The notes under the pieces: generated by a model | Seen by the model: the letters and a program-made list of their open reading frames with translations, nothing else | Told to the model about the DNA's origin: nothing | The model's database searches: none | Program-made: the position numbers and the translations under genes | Source of the DNA: Sphagnum compactum | Taxonomy: Eukaryota > Bryophyta > Sphagnopsida > Sphagnales | Direction of reading: 5' to 3' | Assembly: GCA_965153455.1 (NCBI GenBank) | Contig: OZ234499.1 | Coordinates: 6,086,515-6,150,514, forward strand | DNA length: 64,000 nucleotides | Shown here: positions 1 through 13,240 of the stretch, piece by piece | Layout of the letters: every line of letters starts with the position of its first letter | Numbering within the stretch: position 1 is the stretch's first letter

Positions 1-3000
1 AGATAATGAAGTGTCTATGCCAAGGGGCTACGAGCTTCGCCATGCCATTATCAGTTACACCGTCTTCCCTGTGAATGAAACAAAGCCTTCCACAAGTACT
101 GATCAGCCAAGTTCAAAAGTATCAAGGACTGTAAGTGAGCGACCCCAAGAGGGTCAAGAAGGAGCAAAAGCATTAATGAGTACCACTGCTTCTGCTTCAT
201 CTGGACGGATGTATGAGCATGTTACAGAGTTTAACCGAATTTGGTGGGATGAGGGGAGCAAGTTTTGGAAGGGCATCTCGATTTGGCGACCAGTTGTCCA
301 GCCTGGATTTGCAATACTCGGTGATGTAGCTGTTAAAGGGTATGTTGAAGAAGCTGCTGTTTCAATTCCCCAAGTTGCTGAATTGCTGAGATCTGTAGCT
401 GTTGCAGGTTGTTGTTGCAATACACACGTTTGATGGGTTTTATTATGCAGTAGTCATCTAGCTATATTCTCTGTTGGAAGTTTATCCTGTTGGGTGTTGT
501 CACAACCTTCTTCCTCCTTCTCACAGTCTGGCTATTTTGGGGGCAAAATTCAGGTACAAGCCTCCAAGCATGGGGCTTGTTCTTTGGGACACAAATGAGG
601 ATGGTGGCGGTGGTCTTTTTGCCAAGCCAGAGAAATTTGAAAAGCAAGGCTATTTGAAGGATGACATTGCATTCTGGCTGCCAGTGGCACCATCGGGCTA
701 TGTTTCTCTCGGATGTGTGGTCTCTAGGAGTTCATCTCCAGACAAAGATCTCCAGAACATTGTTCGCTGTGTTCGAAGTGATCTTGTAATGGGCACGGAC
801 TTTGCAAGCTGTATTGCCAATACTTCGTCTATAAAGCATAGAGCTGCAGAGCTTAGCATTTGGCCTGTTGAAAATAAGGTAAACCGGGTTTTTGGGTATT
901 GAAACCGCCTTCAGTTTCTGATAGTGTGTTATTGCTAATTGAAGATGTGAAGAGTGTTTTTTTTTCCCTTTTAAATTTGATACAAAGGCGTTACTAACTC
1001 TGTCATTATTGTGTGCTCCCACTGTTTTGTCTTGTCTTCTTTCTGCTGGTGGTTATGCTAACAGGCAAAGACGTTCTTTGTGCTCCCTGCCGTCAACAAA
1101 AGACCGCCAGCAGATTTGGCTCGATGTCTGGCATTTGTAGAGAAACCAAGGAAACCTGACAATTTGATTGCCAACTTGGAAGTCAAGGGCATCTCTGCAA
1201 CTGTTTCTGATGACTTTGGAGGCTTGGTATGCACCTAACCCTAAACCCTCCAGAAGCCATGGTTATGTTTGAAACTCACCAGTTTCAAACATGGGATCAT
1301 GATGTCTCACCAACAGTGAAATGAGACTCTTGGGTTCAGGATTTGAGACATTCTGTTAGTTCTGTTTGTTGTTTGTTTATCCTTTTGATGGAAGTTGAAA
1401 TATTATTTTTGTTGTTGTTGTTGTTGTTGGAGCAGATGGCTCCAATTTTGGACTTCTCAGTAACCAGCATCCAGGCAAGCTTACATGGGTGTATGGAAGC
1501 GTTTAGTATGGAGACCAACTTTGCGCTCTCATCATCAACTTATAACGGAAGATACAGTGCTTGGGAACCTCTTATCGAACCTTGTGACACAAAAGTGAGG
1601 TCTGTTTGTTTGTGTTTCAAAGCAAATAAAATGGCATGGGCAGTTTCTTTCTTTCAGGTTTATATATTCATTTTAAAATAAATAAATAATTACAATCAAA
1701 ATCCCCCCCCCAAAAAACCAGTTTTGGTATATATAACCATGGTTTTCATTCTTTTGAAATTTTCAAAAACCCACCTTTATGACCACCGGTTCTTTTGCCA
1801 GTAATTTCATGAAAAATTCCAGTTCTTTGACATTTCTGAAATAAGTGGAACTGGTGGTTCTCTGATTCTGAATCTCCCACCCCCAAAAATAAAGCCAGAA
1901 CCAGTGGTTCTTTGATTTTGAATTTCTTAAAGAGCCGGAACTGCCAGTTATTTAAAAGACGAGTAACTGCACAACACTGGTTATGTGTTGAGAGCTTTTG
2001 GGATTTTCTCTTGGGGTGGTGGTGGTGTGGTTTTGGGTTGGCCTGTAGGTATGTGTACAGCAGTGATCCAGACGAGAAGGTTCACCCAACAGTATCAGAA
2101 ATCACCATGAAATTGACAAAAGACTTGAACATGAATGTTTCTGTTGCAAATATAAACTTGTTCCTCGAGGCTTATGCAAGCTGGACAAGTTTGAGTAAAC
2201 TTGAACAGGGGTCATCTAAGCAGCAGTTTTTGCAGGTATAATAAATTCTCATGAGCTGAAATCTACCCATGATTCATTGTCGCTCACAACGGCCATGATC
2301 CAGCAGAGATTATGTGTGAGTGGGAATCTGATTAGACTGACTATATCTGCAACATACTCCTGATTGCATGTCATGGGTATTGTTCAATAAAGTTTGGGTT
2401 TAGGGTTTGAGACTACTTTCGTGCAGGGGGGGTGGCAGTTCAAGTCTGTGAGGTGGTTGTTACTAAGTAAAAACAGAGTTTTGGGTTGAATGGAAACAGG
2501 ATCAAGGTGGAGTGAGTCAACGGAGCATGAGCAATAACAATAAACCAATGCGAGTTGGCATCAGTAACAAGTGTTTGGATGGGAAGCAAAACAAAAGATT
2601 CTACATTGTGACTCACAACGCAATGGGAGAGCCTCTGTACGTTCGGACAATTGAATCAAGTGGTCGCACGCATATGGCTTTCTTACCTGCTGAGGGTATG
2701 GCAGCCATAAAAATCCCAATGCCACGGAGCATGAAAGCACACAAAAGCTTGGAAAAAGTCTGGCCTGGAATTTTTGTAACCATACGTGTTGGGTACGCAG
2801 AGGTTCGTTCCAAAACCCACTCATAAACCCATTCAGAAAAGCACTTGCCTTTGATGACTAAATTTGTGCATATACATACAAGCACAACCCAAGTCAAAAT
2901 TTTATGATACAGATGTATTATATGTCCAATTTTGGGGATTACAGGTGGTTTATTCACCTTGCTATATCATCAGTCCCTAAGGTTGAAGTATATGGTTTTT

Positions 3001-6000
3001 GTTTCTTGTGCAAAATCGATCTAGAACAAAACAAAACATCATCAATGTGAATCTATCTAGAGTTGAAAACTTCTTTTGTGTGTACCTATCTGAGCAAAGT
3101 TGGGTATGATGGGTTTTGCAGTTGCCTGCAGACAAAGGTATCGGTGGTCGGGAATATATGGCAGGTATCCGCATAATATCTTCAAAACCAGTCTCAGAAA
3201 GAATGGACGTTCCATTGCAGAGTGCGAGGACTCGATGTGTACATCCGGAGAGAGAAACTGCCAATGGTCAGGTTCAGGTGTTTTGGGATGAGGTTTTCAT
3301 CTTTGAGGTTAAACCTGGGGTAAGTTAGTTTCTTTCTTTCTCTAGAAGCAATCCATGCATTTCTGTCTGTCTCGTTCAGCAAAATCATGAACATTATTGT
3401 TACTCACTTGCAACATTTACGAAAAATCCTTTTGGACAGAGTACAGGCCAGTTCTTTGGATTTGTATTCTAATTGGGTGGGGCATTTCATACCTGAATCT
3501 TGCAGGAATTGAGTAAAGCTGAAATCCTTGTAATGGATCTTACTACAGGTAAATAAAGCTTGACCATTGCTGCTGCTGCACAGGCCCTAAAAACCCTAAA
3601 CCTTGAACCCTTTAACCCTTCAACAAAGTTAATGTAAAAGAATGAGCTTTCTTCTTCTGGGTTTGTGTCAGAAAGTGACCATCATCATGCAGCTTGTGCG
3701 GGAAAAAAAACTGAATTCTGGTGGTGGTGCGTTTGACTCGACTATGGTGATGGCAGGAATTCCAGTGGGTTTTTGCAGCCTGTTACTTTTGGAAAGAGGA
3801 AATGAGCTACAGGAGGACTCACAGGACAGTATGCTCGAGTATGGGAAAAAACAGAAGACAACAGTTGACACTCCCAGCTGGTCTTCTTCTTCTTCTTTGG
3901 AGCTGAAATCTGAGCTATTGTATCACCCACCCACAGAAAAACAGGTACACATACAGTAGTAGTTTTTCTTCCTTTACCATTTGCGCCATTTCTTCTACCT
4001 ACATGTGTCCATACAATTTCTTTACAGAATGGTAATTAGAGCAGGTAGGGTTTAGTAACAAAGTGCAGAACTGGGCGTTTAAACTGAAAGCTCATAAATT
4101 ACTGTGATTTTTCTTTGAATGGGGGTTACTATTGTGGTTGCAGGAGCAAGATAGCAGTAACGATGAGAGTGCAAGAGGAGACAAAGCAATTGGGAAACTT
4201 TATACCAGTTATAACTTTTCATCAATTACAGGAGAGGAAATCAGCAGGCATGGAGAGGGCTGCCCGGAAAATAGTAGTGATCAAGATGGTGGTGGTCAAG
4301 AGCCAGGAGGAGCAATCGAAGTGGCGATTTCAAAGCAGGGTCCCTGGTTTCCTGTGGTAGTCAATTATGGTCTTGGTCCAGCAGCCTGGCATTTAGGAAA
4401 AGATATCTTCTTAGCCAGTGAAATGATGGTTGAAGAAATGATCAAACATCTTTTTGTGCGCACCATGGTCACTGTTGAGAATGCTAGCGAGTTTGTCCTC
4501 GAGGTTCGGCTCTGTCTGGATTTTCTGCTGGACAAGACGGAGGAGGAGATCAAGGGAGCAGCAGTTGAGCAGCAGCAGGAGGAGGATGGCCACCACCCAG
4601 CTCATGAATCTTGTCTCTATCTCGGTGACGTGGGACCCAACAGCAGTATCTCCTGCCCTCTCAAAAGTTTGTGTCCTGGCAGTCTTGAGTACTGTCTTCA
4701 GGTAAAGCACAAACCTGAAGGAAGTCTTGATGACATCACATTACATTACATATCCAGTATCTAAACCCTAGACCCTAAACCCACTACTCATGTGTCCCCA
4801 TGTACACCTTATGCCCTGATAGAAAGCAATTGCATGTATCCTAACCAGATCCATGGCATTTGTGGTGCATTGTAGGTGAGACCCCAACTGGGATCACACA
4901 AATGGAGTATGGTGGTGCCAATCAAGGGTAAGCAAGACATGGGCAAGAAACAGGTGCCTGTGAAGAAGTTCAGAGTGAATGCACTTTCAGAAACAGAGGA
5001 GCTTTTATGTTGTCCGATAAACATTCCAGCTGGTAGTCATGCTGCCCAAAGCAAAGAAGGAGGGAAAGATGTTTGGTTTTGTATTGAGTCAAAGGCGAAG
5101 GAGATTGGCAAGACATCCCAATTGGATCCAATTCTTGACTGGAAGTTAACAGTCTCAGCACCGCTACAGCTCATCAATCACTTACCCGTGCCCTGCAGAT
5201 TTACACTCTCGGGTGATGAGAAGGTACCAGGAGAGGGTCAGCAGGAATCCATCAAGTTGGACAGGGGAGTTGTGAATGCCGGCAAATCAGCCTACATTTT
5301 CCATGTTGACCTTCGGAAAGCACTCTATCTTTACTGGGTTCCGCAAGGTGGTTGGCAACCAAAGGTATAGTACAAAGTAACATGTACAAAGTTCTTCTAC
5401 AATTGTAATGATCAAGACTTTGTATAAGGCTTGGTATCACAGTTCGCTAGTGTGGGTTTATGGTTTATGGTTGATGAAACTGTTGGAAAGTGCATTGTAC
5501 CCACAGATCATGGTGTTGACTGATCATCTACTTCTGATGTTCACTGAAGATTTTAGCACCCAGTAGGGGAAAGTATGAAAGAAAAACTAGTGTTGCTGAA
5601 GTGTTTATTGAAGAGGGTGTTATTTTTGACACCTCTGATTTCTTCTTTTGGGGAGCTGGAAAATGCAGCAGCAGGCATAATTATTATGTATGAAGTAGCA
5701 CTTGGGTCCATCCATTCTCTTCTTATCCATGTTTTGCACTTTTTTCCTAGAACCTTGTGAACTAATATATTATTGACTTTGTGGGTTTTTGTCGATGAAG
5801 GATGCGGTTATCATTTCTCATCCTCAAAAGGATTTGGCAAAAGAGATCATTGTTTCCAACTCTGTCAGGGATCTGAAGATTCACATTCAGCATGAACGTG
5901 AAGAGAAGGGAATGACGGCCAAAGTCATCTACTTTTATGTTCCTTGCTGGCTTGATAGCGAGAGGTGCCCGCTGTTGAAAATCAGGCTTGTTGAACTGGA

Positions 6001-9000
6001 GCTCCCAAAGGAAAAGAAAGGCAAGAAGAAGGAAAAGACAGAATCCACTAAGCATGAAAAGAAGAAGACCTTGCTGCAACCACCTCTCAAGGTGAAAAAT
6101 GTGATTGATGAGATCAATCAAGACAACATGGACCAAGTACATCATCAGACAATGCTTTCTAGATACGAACCCAAAATGATGGGTCTTGCTGTAGCTTTAT
6201 CAGCTGATGACGACAAGACCCACTTTGGTGAAGTTGAACCACTTGACCCCCTTGACGACTCCGTAAGTTTCCACTACTCCCCAAAGCAAAAGATCCTGAA
6301 TTGAACACTCAGATCTGACAGGTAGAGTCATAGGTAAAATCAATTGTTTTATGATACTAACCTTCACAAAAACTGTGGCACAGGATGGGAGTGTGGAGCT
6401 GATAACACAGGATGTTCAAGGTTCATATTACAAGTTCCTTGTCACCAGAATGTCGAATCCTTATGGTTTTGCACAGGCAGAGGTATGTATACATTTCCTG
6501 TGTACTTTGCTATTCTATGCATATCCATAGCTATTTTCCACCCACTGTGATCATGGGCAGGATGAGTGATATTGTGGATCATCTTACACAAAATTGCTAT
6601 TTTTTGCATGTCATTCAAACAGCCTTTTAATGACAGGTTTTGTTGTGTTTTTTTTTCACCCATTAATAGTTATTGTTGCAGGTGCTGTGCATTCGACCGT
6701 ATACAGTTTTTACAAATCAGATTGGTCAACGTATTCACCTCAGACAGGAAGGAGCCGAGCAGTTTAGGACAATAGATCCCACTGATTCAACCACCATCCT
6801 TCCATTTGTCAAGCTGCAGGAACCACTTAAGCTGCAGGTAAAGCCATGAATCGGTGCATGCCCTATAGTTGACAACTAGGCAAAATCTCTGCAAAACAGA
6901 GTTCCGTTTTAGGTCAAATTATATATTCTCACACGAGTATTGCCTTCTGTGGTACTCAGATTCAAAGTGAAGGCATCAACAAAACACCACATGTCCAAAA
7001 TTGTGTTCACAGTGCCAATTATGATGCTAGTTGAATGAATGTGGGTGGTGGGCACAGGTACAACTGGAAGGGTCGCTATGGTCACACCCATTTGCCATTC
7101 AGAAGGAAGAGAAGATGTACCTTGCGATTCATCCCAGCAATGGATGCAGTAGTAGGCGAAGAAGTATACGCATCGATGTTCGCGGTTATGAAGATGGCTC
7201 CCGCTTTTGGGTTCTACTTCAGTGCGGTTCTTCACGGGGCCCATACAGGTAAACGGCAAATTCTATCTTTACATCAACCAAAAAGTAAGTAGAGCCCTAA
7301 ACCCTAGACAAAGATGCATGGATTTTTACTTGTTGGGTGATTGATTTAACAAGGCTGGAACTTGTTGGTGCTGTTTGTGGGTATTATTACTGTAGAACTA
7401 CTTTTGAGCCAGGCTTTTGTCTGCAACAACTAGGTTGTGAACTTTTGGTCAATAGTCATGGGTCTGTCCTTATTATTCTTCCTACTGTAATCTCTTATGA
7501 CCAGGCTTGAGAATCGCACAATGTCAACACAAATCAAGTTCCGACAAGTAGGCTTTGATGATGATGCATGGTGTTGGATCAAACCCCATTCCACCGTAGC
7601 TTTTGCATGGGATAATCCTCAGGGAGAGCAATTGTTGGAAGTCATTCCAGATGGAAATACTAGTAGTTCATCATCATCATCAGCATCATCATACACTGGC
7701 CTCATCAGGATCGACATCAACAAAGTCGGTGATCATCCTGTTCTGTCAACTACGAATGGACCCGACACTAGAAACAACATCTGTATCCGTGTTCTTGAGG
7801 CGGTAGACATTAAGGTGGTTCGCTTCTTTGACCAAGAGATGACAATTCGCCAAAGCAGGAATAGCAGCGCTGAAGATGAAGGAGAGATTGAAATGTCAGT
7901 GCCCATGGAAGGTGCAAGTCAGCCAATGCAAGCAAACAACTTAGACAAGAGACCTGACGCACCATCCCAGTTCAAATTTGTGTTGGATGTTGGAAAATTG
8001 GGATTGTCCATTGTCAATCACCGGCCACAAGAGCTCCTGTTCTTGCATATGGAGAGAGTTAAAGTCGAAATTTCCTATTCATCAGGTTCTTCATCTGAGA
8101 ACACAAACAGGTACTTCTTCCACTTGGCTTTTATAGCATCGGAGGGTATAATATTTCTTGGACATGGATATATTTTTGGTTTGCAAGAGAGAGAACAGGT
8201 GTAAATGGGTCATGTATAATAATATCTAACATGTTATTGATGTTGGATGTTGTGTTCTCTGTGTAGTGGGATTGTGCTGGTGGTTGGGTACATGCAAATT
8301 GACAACCAATTGCCATTGACGCCAATGCCAGTGCTACTCGCACCTGAATGCAAAGAGAAAGAAGAGTCTGTCCTGGAGATTGTTCTACAGATGAAGAGTG
8401 ACAGTTCTGAAGTGAAGGAAGTTTACCCATGCATCGACCTAAAGGTAAGAAAAAGCCACCTCTATTGCCTTCAAAACTCAATTAAAGATGGGGGTGGGCA
8501 TCAATCATAATAGTTTCAAAGAACAAAAGGTGCATAATTCTGTCTTTATGTTTTTTTATCACCTTATAAACTAACAATCACCTGGATCTGAGCTCAAATG
8601 CACATTATTAAGACTATGATCACAATGACCTTTTGACTGAATTGGATTTCAACACTGATAAATTACTGAGGATTTTATACTTACTTGCTTTATGGGTTTT
8701 TTTGCAGACGACTGAAAGTGCATGGCGATTGAATATACATGAGGAAATGATATGGGTGGCAGTGGAAATGTACAGTTATTTGCGCTTAGATCGGCTCTCC
8801 AGTGACTCAGATGTTGTCCAAGTTGATCCAGAAATTCAAGTGGAGTGAGTTTCTCTCATTCCTCTAGGGTTTAGGTTTAGGGTCTGACAAATTAAAAAAC
8901 TGATCTTTTTGGTGAAAGAGAAGCAAGCAATAGGTACTACATAATTGTGTTAGGGTTTAGGGTTTAGAGTTTACATCATTGTTTTTCTGAGCAGCACATG

Positions 9001-11737
9001 TTCCTTAGACTGATTTCAGTGTCTTCCTTCCTCCAAACCCAGCTAACAAAAAAAGTGTAGAAGTTGGCCAAACAAACCACACTAGGTAGTTTCACATGGT
9101 TTTTTGGGGTGGTGTTTTTTGGAGTGTAGGCTTCTACACATGTCTGAAGTGCGATTCAAGCTCACCATAGAGACATGTCCAGAGCAGCGGCCTCCTGGGA
9201 AGCTTGGAATCTGGGGCCCTATTGTCTCCACAGTCGGCAACATTTCCAAAATGCCTGTATGTGTTGTTCAATACATTATTGTTTTGAGCATTTCCATTTT
9301 GTCACATTTGCTACATACGTTTTTCCAACCTTTTTTTGATCTTTTACATGACGTGTAAAGAACAACCCCCTCAGAGGTTTGTTTAAAAACTCCAGATGCT
9401 AGATTACTATTGAATGAATAATATTTCTAGTCTAAAATTCACTTCACAAAATTGTGGACATCCCAGGTTCATTTGCATAACATAATCCGTGAAAATCGCT
9501 ATATGCGAAAGAGTCAAGTGACGACAGCAGTTGTGGATCACATCAAACATGATCTCGTTCATCAGCCCTTGCAACTCTTGAAGGGTATCAACCTCTTGGG
9601 AATGACTAGTTCCACCTTGGGAACCATGAGCCGAGGCGCTGCTAGCTTGTCCAAAGACAGCAGCTACTTACAGATGCGCTCAAATCAGGTTTAAAAAAAT
9701 CTGTTTTCCTCTGTTAGCCTTGTTTTGTTGCAAAAAAAATTCTGAGTTGATTCAGTGAGCACAAACATTGTATTATGATCTGATACAGTATCTGGGATCC
9801 ACATCTGTGTTGAGGTGCAGTCAGCCAGAACTGCCCTTCTGCAGATTGTTGTAGATCACCCACCACAGACTGGCCTGGTGGCCCACCACCTTGTCAGGGA
9901 GATTGGCTTACATTGAAATTTGGCCAGTCAGCTATTTTTTATGACTTGTTGACAATAAGAACAAAACAATCAGCTTGAATTGAGTTGTGCAAAGTTGTCA
10001 TTCATGTACTGTCATTGTCCTTTTACGGGAATTCTAGCTTGTGCGATTTTTCTTGCAATGGATGGATGATCGCAGGAAAAAGCACGTAGGGTGAGGGGAG
10101 TGCGTGATGGCGTCTTACAAGGTACATCAACATTTGCTCGGGGTGTTACATATGGGTTCAAAGGCATTGTAACAAAACCAGCTGAAGGTGTAAGGACGAA
10201 GGGAGTTATGGGTGCATTTCAAGGAATTGGAAAAGCGATTGTTGGAGTCATCGTGCAACCTATCAGTGGCTGTCTTGATTTCGGGGCACTCATGGTGAGT
10301 GGTGTAGGCACAAGTTGCACTCATTGCTTTGCGGCAATCGAACAGGAGCCAACATTTGAGCGCTCCCGGTTACCTAGAGCTATTCAGGGGAAAGTACTCA
10401 CTCCATACAATGAACACAGTGCACGAGGACAGGTATGTGCATCAAGAAGCTAATTCTTTGACATTTTGCTCTATTTTCACAGTTGTAGAACAACACAGAG
10501 TCTTCGCTACACAAATCTGCTTCTTTCTTTCTGTCTGTCTGTCTGTGGCACAAATGGAGACGGGACCTTTTGTAGTGAAAAAAAAAATGATATTGTATGT
10601 GTGCAGGCTATTTTGCATCTTGTACAGAGCCGGTTTTTGGGCAAAGATGTGTTCAGGGAACGTGGACACTCTTCTCACTCGGATTACTACCAAGCACACT
10701 TTTATCTACCCCAGGATTTTATTCTTTTGTTGACAAACCGGCATGTGTCAATGCTGAAGGTAAGACAGACAGATGTACAATGAAATCTTTGGTGAAATTG
10801 TGTGGCATTTTGGGGGGATTGCATTTTTTCTTGGTCCATCTGATCTGAGTCATTTCATTATGGAATCAGTCTGCTTGCGTGTCGGTTCACATTTGGTTAT
10901 ACTCAGGTCACACAAAAACAGATTGGGAACTAGGTAAAAAATGTGCAAATGGGTTTTGTTTTAACATTTCTCCTCCCTATTGCAGCCACCAGCAGCCCAT
11001 GCAAGGGATCCCAACAAGGAGCTGACAAATCCTCGCACAATTGAGTGGAAAGTTCGGTGGGAAAAGTTAGTCAATCCCTTCTCTTCTTTGCCTGGATCCT
11101 CCTCTTCATCAATTGTGCAGCTTCACTGTCAGGATGCGTCAAACCAGTGTACCAAAGTCATCGAGTGTTTCCAACTGGCAGAAGAGTCAGGAAACTCTCA
11201 AGCCTTACAAATCTGTGAAGCTATCCAGCATTACCGGCGTGTGTTCTGCTCTGATCCTGAAGCCCTGCCTACTGCTAAGGTGATGGATATAGGGTTTCGG
11301 GTTTTATGCACTTTGCAACTTTCTTCAATTTATACATGTTATCAAACAGTTTGTCTGTTTTTGCTCGCCAGTCAGTCCTCCAGTTTTTTACCCTCCATGA
11401 TGTGATGTGCATTACTGCCTCTAAAAAGTCTGTTCCTCTTTCAAATTGTCCCATGTGCTGATGATGGGTGTGCTATTGGCCATGGATATTGTCCAACATG
11501 TGGCAGACAAGGAGACTGCGGACAAATATGTTTAAGCATCGGTCAGCCAACAAAAAATCAAACTTGGGAAGGAAGAATGACAAGGGAGAGGAGATAACAA
11601 ATTGCAGCTTGAAGGATTATTCAGAAGAGGGACCGCAAGAATCATCATCGAATTCCCAACATACATTTCAAGAGCTTATGGAGGAGAAGGGTGAGACTGA
11701 CTCACCAGAAATTAATGAAGACATAATCCCCACATAA
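1..11737 (+). CDS. VPS13: VPS13-type bridge-like lipid transfer protein, C-terminal 2082 residues (5' end outside window)
   Basis: VPS13 proteins are rod-shaped bridges that move bulk lipid between membranes at contact sites. Exons: 2-339, 554-878, 1065-1226, 1436-1599, 2049-2235, 2500-2802, 3122-3319, 3506-3548, 3676-3944, 4144-4701, 4876-5364, 5801-6262, 6384-6482, 6682-6837, 7058-7248, 7505-8110, 8267-8444, 8708-8844, 9130-9256, 9467-9688, 10076-10432, 10607-10759, 10986-11279, 11507-11737. All join in phase at GT/AG sites. The first base belongs to a codon begun upstream. Order of modules: a Vps62/DUF946-type insert (FNRIWWDEGS, SIWRPVV, FWLPVAPSGYVSLG; exons 1-3), a middle region, a VAB/SHR-BD beta region (CWLDSERCPLL, then IKFRQVGFDDDAWCWIKPH; exons 12-16), then the VPS13 C-terminal helices (LLGMTSSTLGTMSRG, GFKGIVTKPAEG) and a PH-like end. 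It most resembles plant VPS13M proteins. The family call is firm. The exon 8/9 junction and the last, poorly conserved exon are the least certain parts. Confidence 0.93.
190..1226 (+). other. Vps62 (DUF946)-type module encoded by exons 1-3 of the VPS13 gene
   Basis: This stretch codes for the insert that separates plant VPS13M-type proteins from animal and yeast VPS13. Visible marks are FNRIWWDEGSKFWK, SIWRPVVQPGFAILGDVAVKGY, then across the intron YKPPSMGLVLWDTNE, FWLPVAPSGYVSLGCV and the closing AELSIWPVENK. The first intron falls inside the conserved G-Y step: the donor after 339 and acceptor before 554 rejoin GG+G and TAC, giving VKG-YKPP. Reading through the donor gives about 31 residues that have no place in the family. 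The module's function is unknown; it is used here only to identify the gene. Confidence 0.85.
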
Positions 11738-12660
11738 CCGAATGTGGTGGATTTTAGGATTAAATTGTTTTTGGTTTTCTTTCAGCATGCAAATTTTGGA
11801 TGTTACATATGTTAAAAATCCCCCAAAAAGGTTTTGTTTCCAATTTACATCCCTTTCTATTCAGCAATTGATGATTTTACAAAGTGGGTGGTGGTCACAT
11901 GATCATAGTTAGCTAGTAGCTGAATTGCAACTGGGTCATGAATGTTCATGAAGTACACTGCTATAGCTGGCTGACCAACCAACCAACCAACCCCTAGTTC
12001 CATTACCCTCATGCTGCAGTTGCTGGTAGCATTGTTGAATATGATCATGATTCCACAATTATCCAAGATTAAAAGAGATTATTGTGGTCATTTTTAAATT
12101 TATTTTTGTACTTAAAACTCTGAAATTATTATTTCCACATGTATGGTGCCCTTTTGTGAGAAAGATGAAGAACACCGGAGGTTATAAAACTAGGTATACC
12201 ATGGTGTTTATGTAAGAATATGTAACTTTCTTTTCTCCCCTCACTACATAAGTGGCAGACATGACTCAAGCAAAACATTGATAGCAATGGTTAGATTCAA
12301 AACCATGGCTTCTGGAGTTCCCATCTCAGGACCCAAGAGTAAATGTAAAACGTTTTTAGGGGCTTCCATTAAAGGAAGGAATTTGTTACAAACAATGGGA
12401 GGAGGCTGGGTGTATGTGTTCAAAAATTTACAAAGATTGTCTTTTGGTGTTAATGTCTAATGCATCTGCATCTTTGATTATTCACGTCTGTCTCCCCCAT
12501 CCCATGTCCAAATGACACGAGTTTTTTTTACATGTAAGAATGTCACAGGTATTGCTCTGAAGAGACACTTCAGTTTTTGTACATGTAAGAACACTGAGAA
12601 TGCACTCCTTCAAAGTGAAGAGGTGCATTCTTTATGACAATTTCAGAACAAGTCCAGCAA
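11738..12660 (+). other. 3' flank of VPS13; no gene seen
   Basis: This stretch lies between the VPS13 stop codon and a (CT)n tract. It probably holds the 3' UTR; several A/T-rich stretches around 12090-12140 could serve as a polyadenylation region, but no single signal stands out. The short ORFs in it have no family features. Confidence 0.4.

Positions 12661-12662
<2 letters not shown>

Positions 12663-12696
<34 letters not shown>
12663..12696. repeat. (CT)n microsatellite
   Basis: About 17 uninterrupted CT dinucleotides, followed by a short CA run. It lies between the converging VPS13 and FKBP genes. Confidence 0.95.
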
Positions 12697-12703
<7 letters not shown>

Positions 12704-12749
12704 TTGTGATTCATTTGATGAAAATAAAATAAAATAAAATTGCTGAGAC

Positions 12750-13136
12750 ATGATATCCGATGCAAAATTCAGAATGAAACATAGCCCAAAAGGAAAACAA
12801 ATCCCACAAGAAAATTTGACAGTGCTGGATGACCTGAAGGAAGAGGTAGCAGATTTAAAGCATCAAGTAGTATCGATGACAAAATCCATAAAGCAAAGAT
12901 TTAGAAGGAAGAAGAGACCTGTTCAACCCTCAACTTCGTCCCATGTGATTCAAGTCAGTCATTTAACTGAGCAGAAAAAGGGTGATGACAGCACAAGACA
13001 ACGCCACCCAAACAAGCAAACCTCACCCATTGCAAGGACTGCCGTAATACCAATTGAGAGCAAACATGAGGTGAATCACAGCCTGAAACCACCACCGCCC
13101 CCACGACCTGAGACCATCAGAAGATGGAGATGTTGA
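12750..13136 (+). CDS. Unrecognised small ORF, 128 residues, coiled-coil plus basic and proline-rich tail
   Basis: An ATG-to-stop frame between the two converging genes. It has a heptad-like segment (LDDLKEEVADLKHQVVSMTK, residues about 26-45), a basic patch (RFRRKKR) and a proline run near the end (PPPPPRPE). I do not recognise a family. It starts 1 kb past the VPS13 stop on the same strand and ends about 105 bp before the FKBP stop, so it also overlaps where the FKBP 3' UTR would lie. It could be an alternative terminal exon of the VPS13 transcript, a small separate gene, or chance. No convincing splice acceptor joins it to VPS13. Confidence 0.25.
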   Translation: MISDAKFRMKHSPKGKQIPQENLTVLDDLKEEVADLKHQVVSMTKSIKQRFRRKKRPVQPSTSSHVIQVSHLTEQKKGDDSTRQRHPNKQTSPIARTAVIPIESKHEVNHSLKPPPPPRPETIRRWRC

Positions 13137-13240
13137 AAGTGGGAACACCCACCAGCAACCAGAAAAATAGATGCTTGCTTGCTTGTGTTTGAGCAGGTGA
13201 GAGAGAAGATCCCTGTGTTCAGATCACAGTTCAACACAAG

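Noticed and set aside
340-433. Read-through of VPS13 exon 1 to 433
   Set aside because: The added residues do not fit the Vps62-type module. A GTATGT donor at 340 joins exactly to the exon at 554 and restores the conserved sequence.
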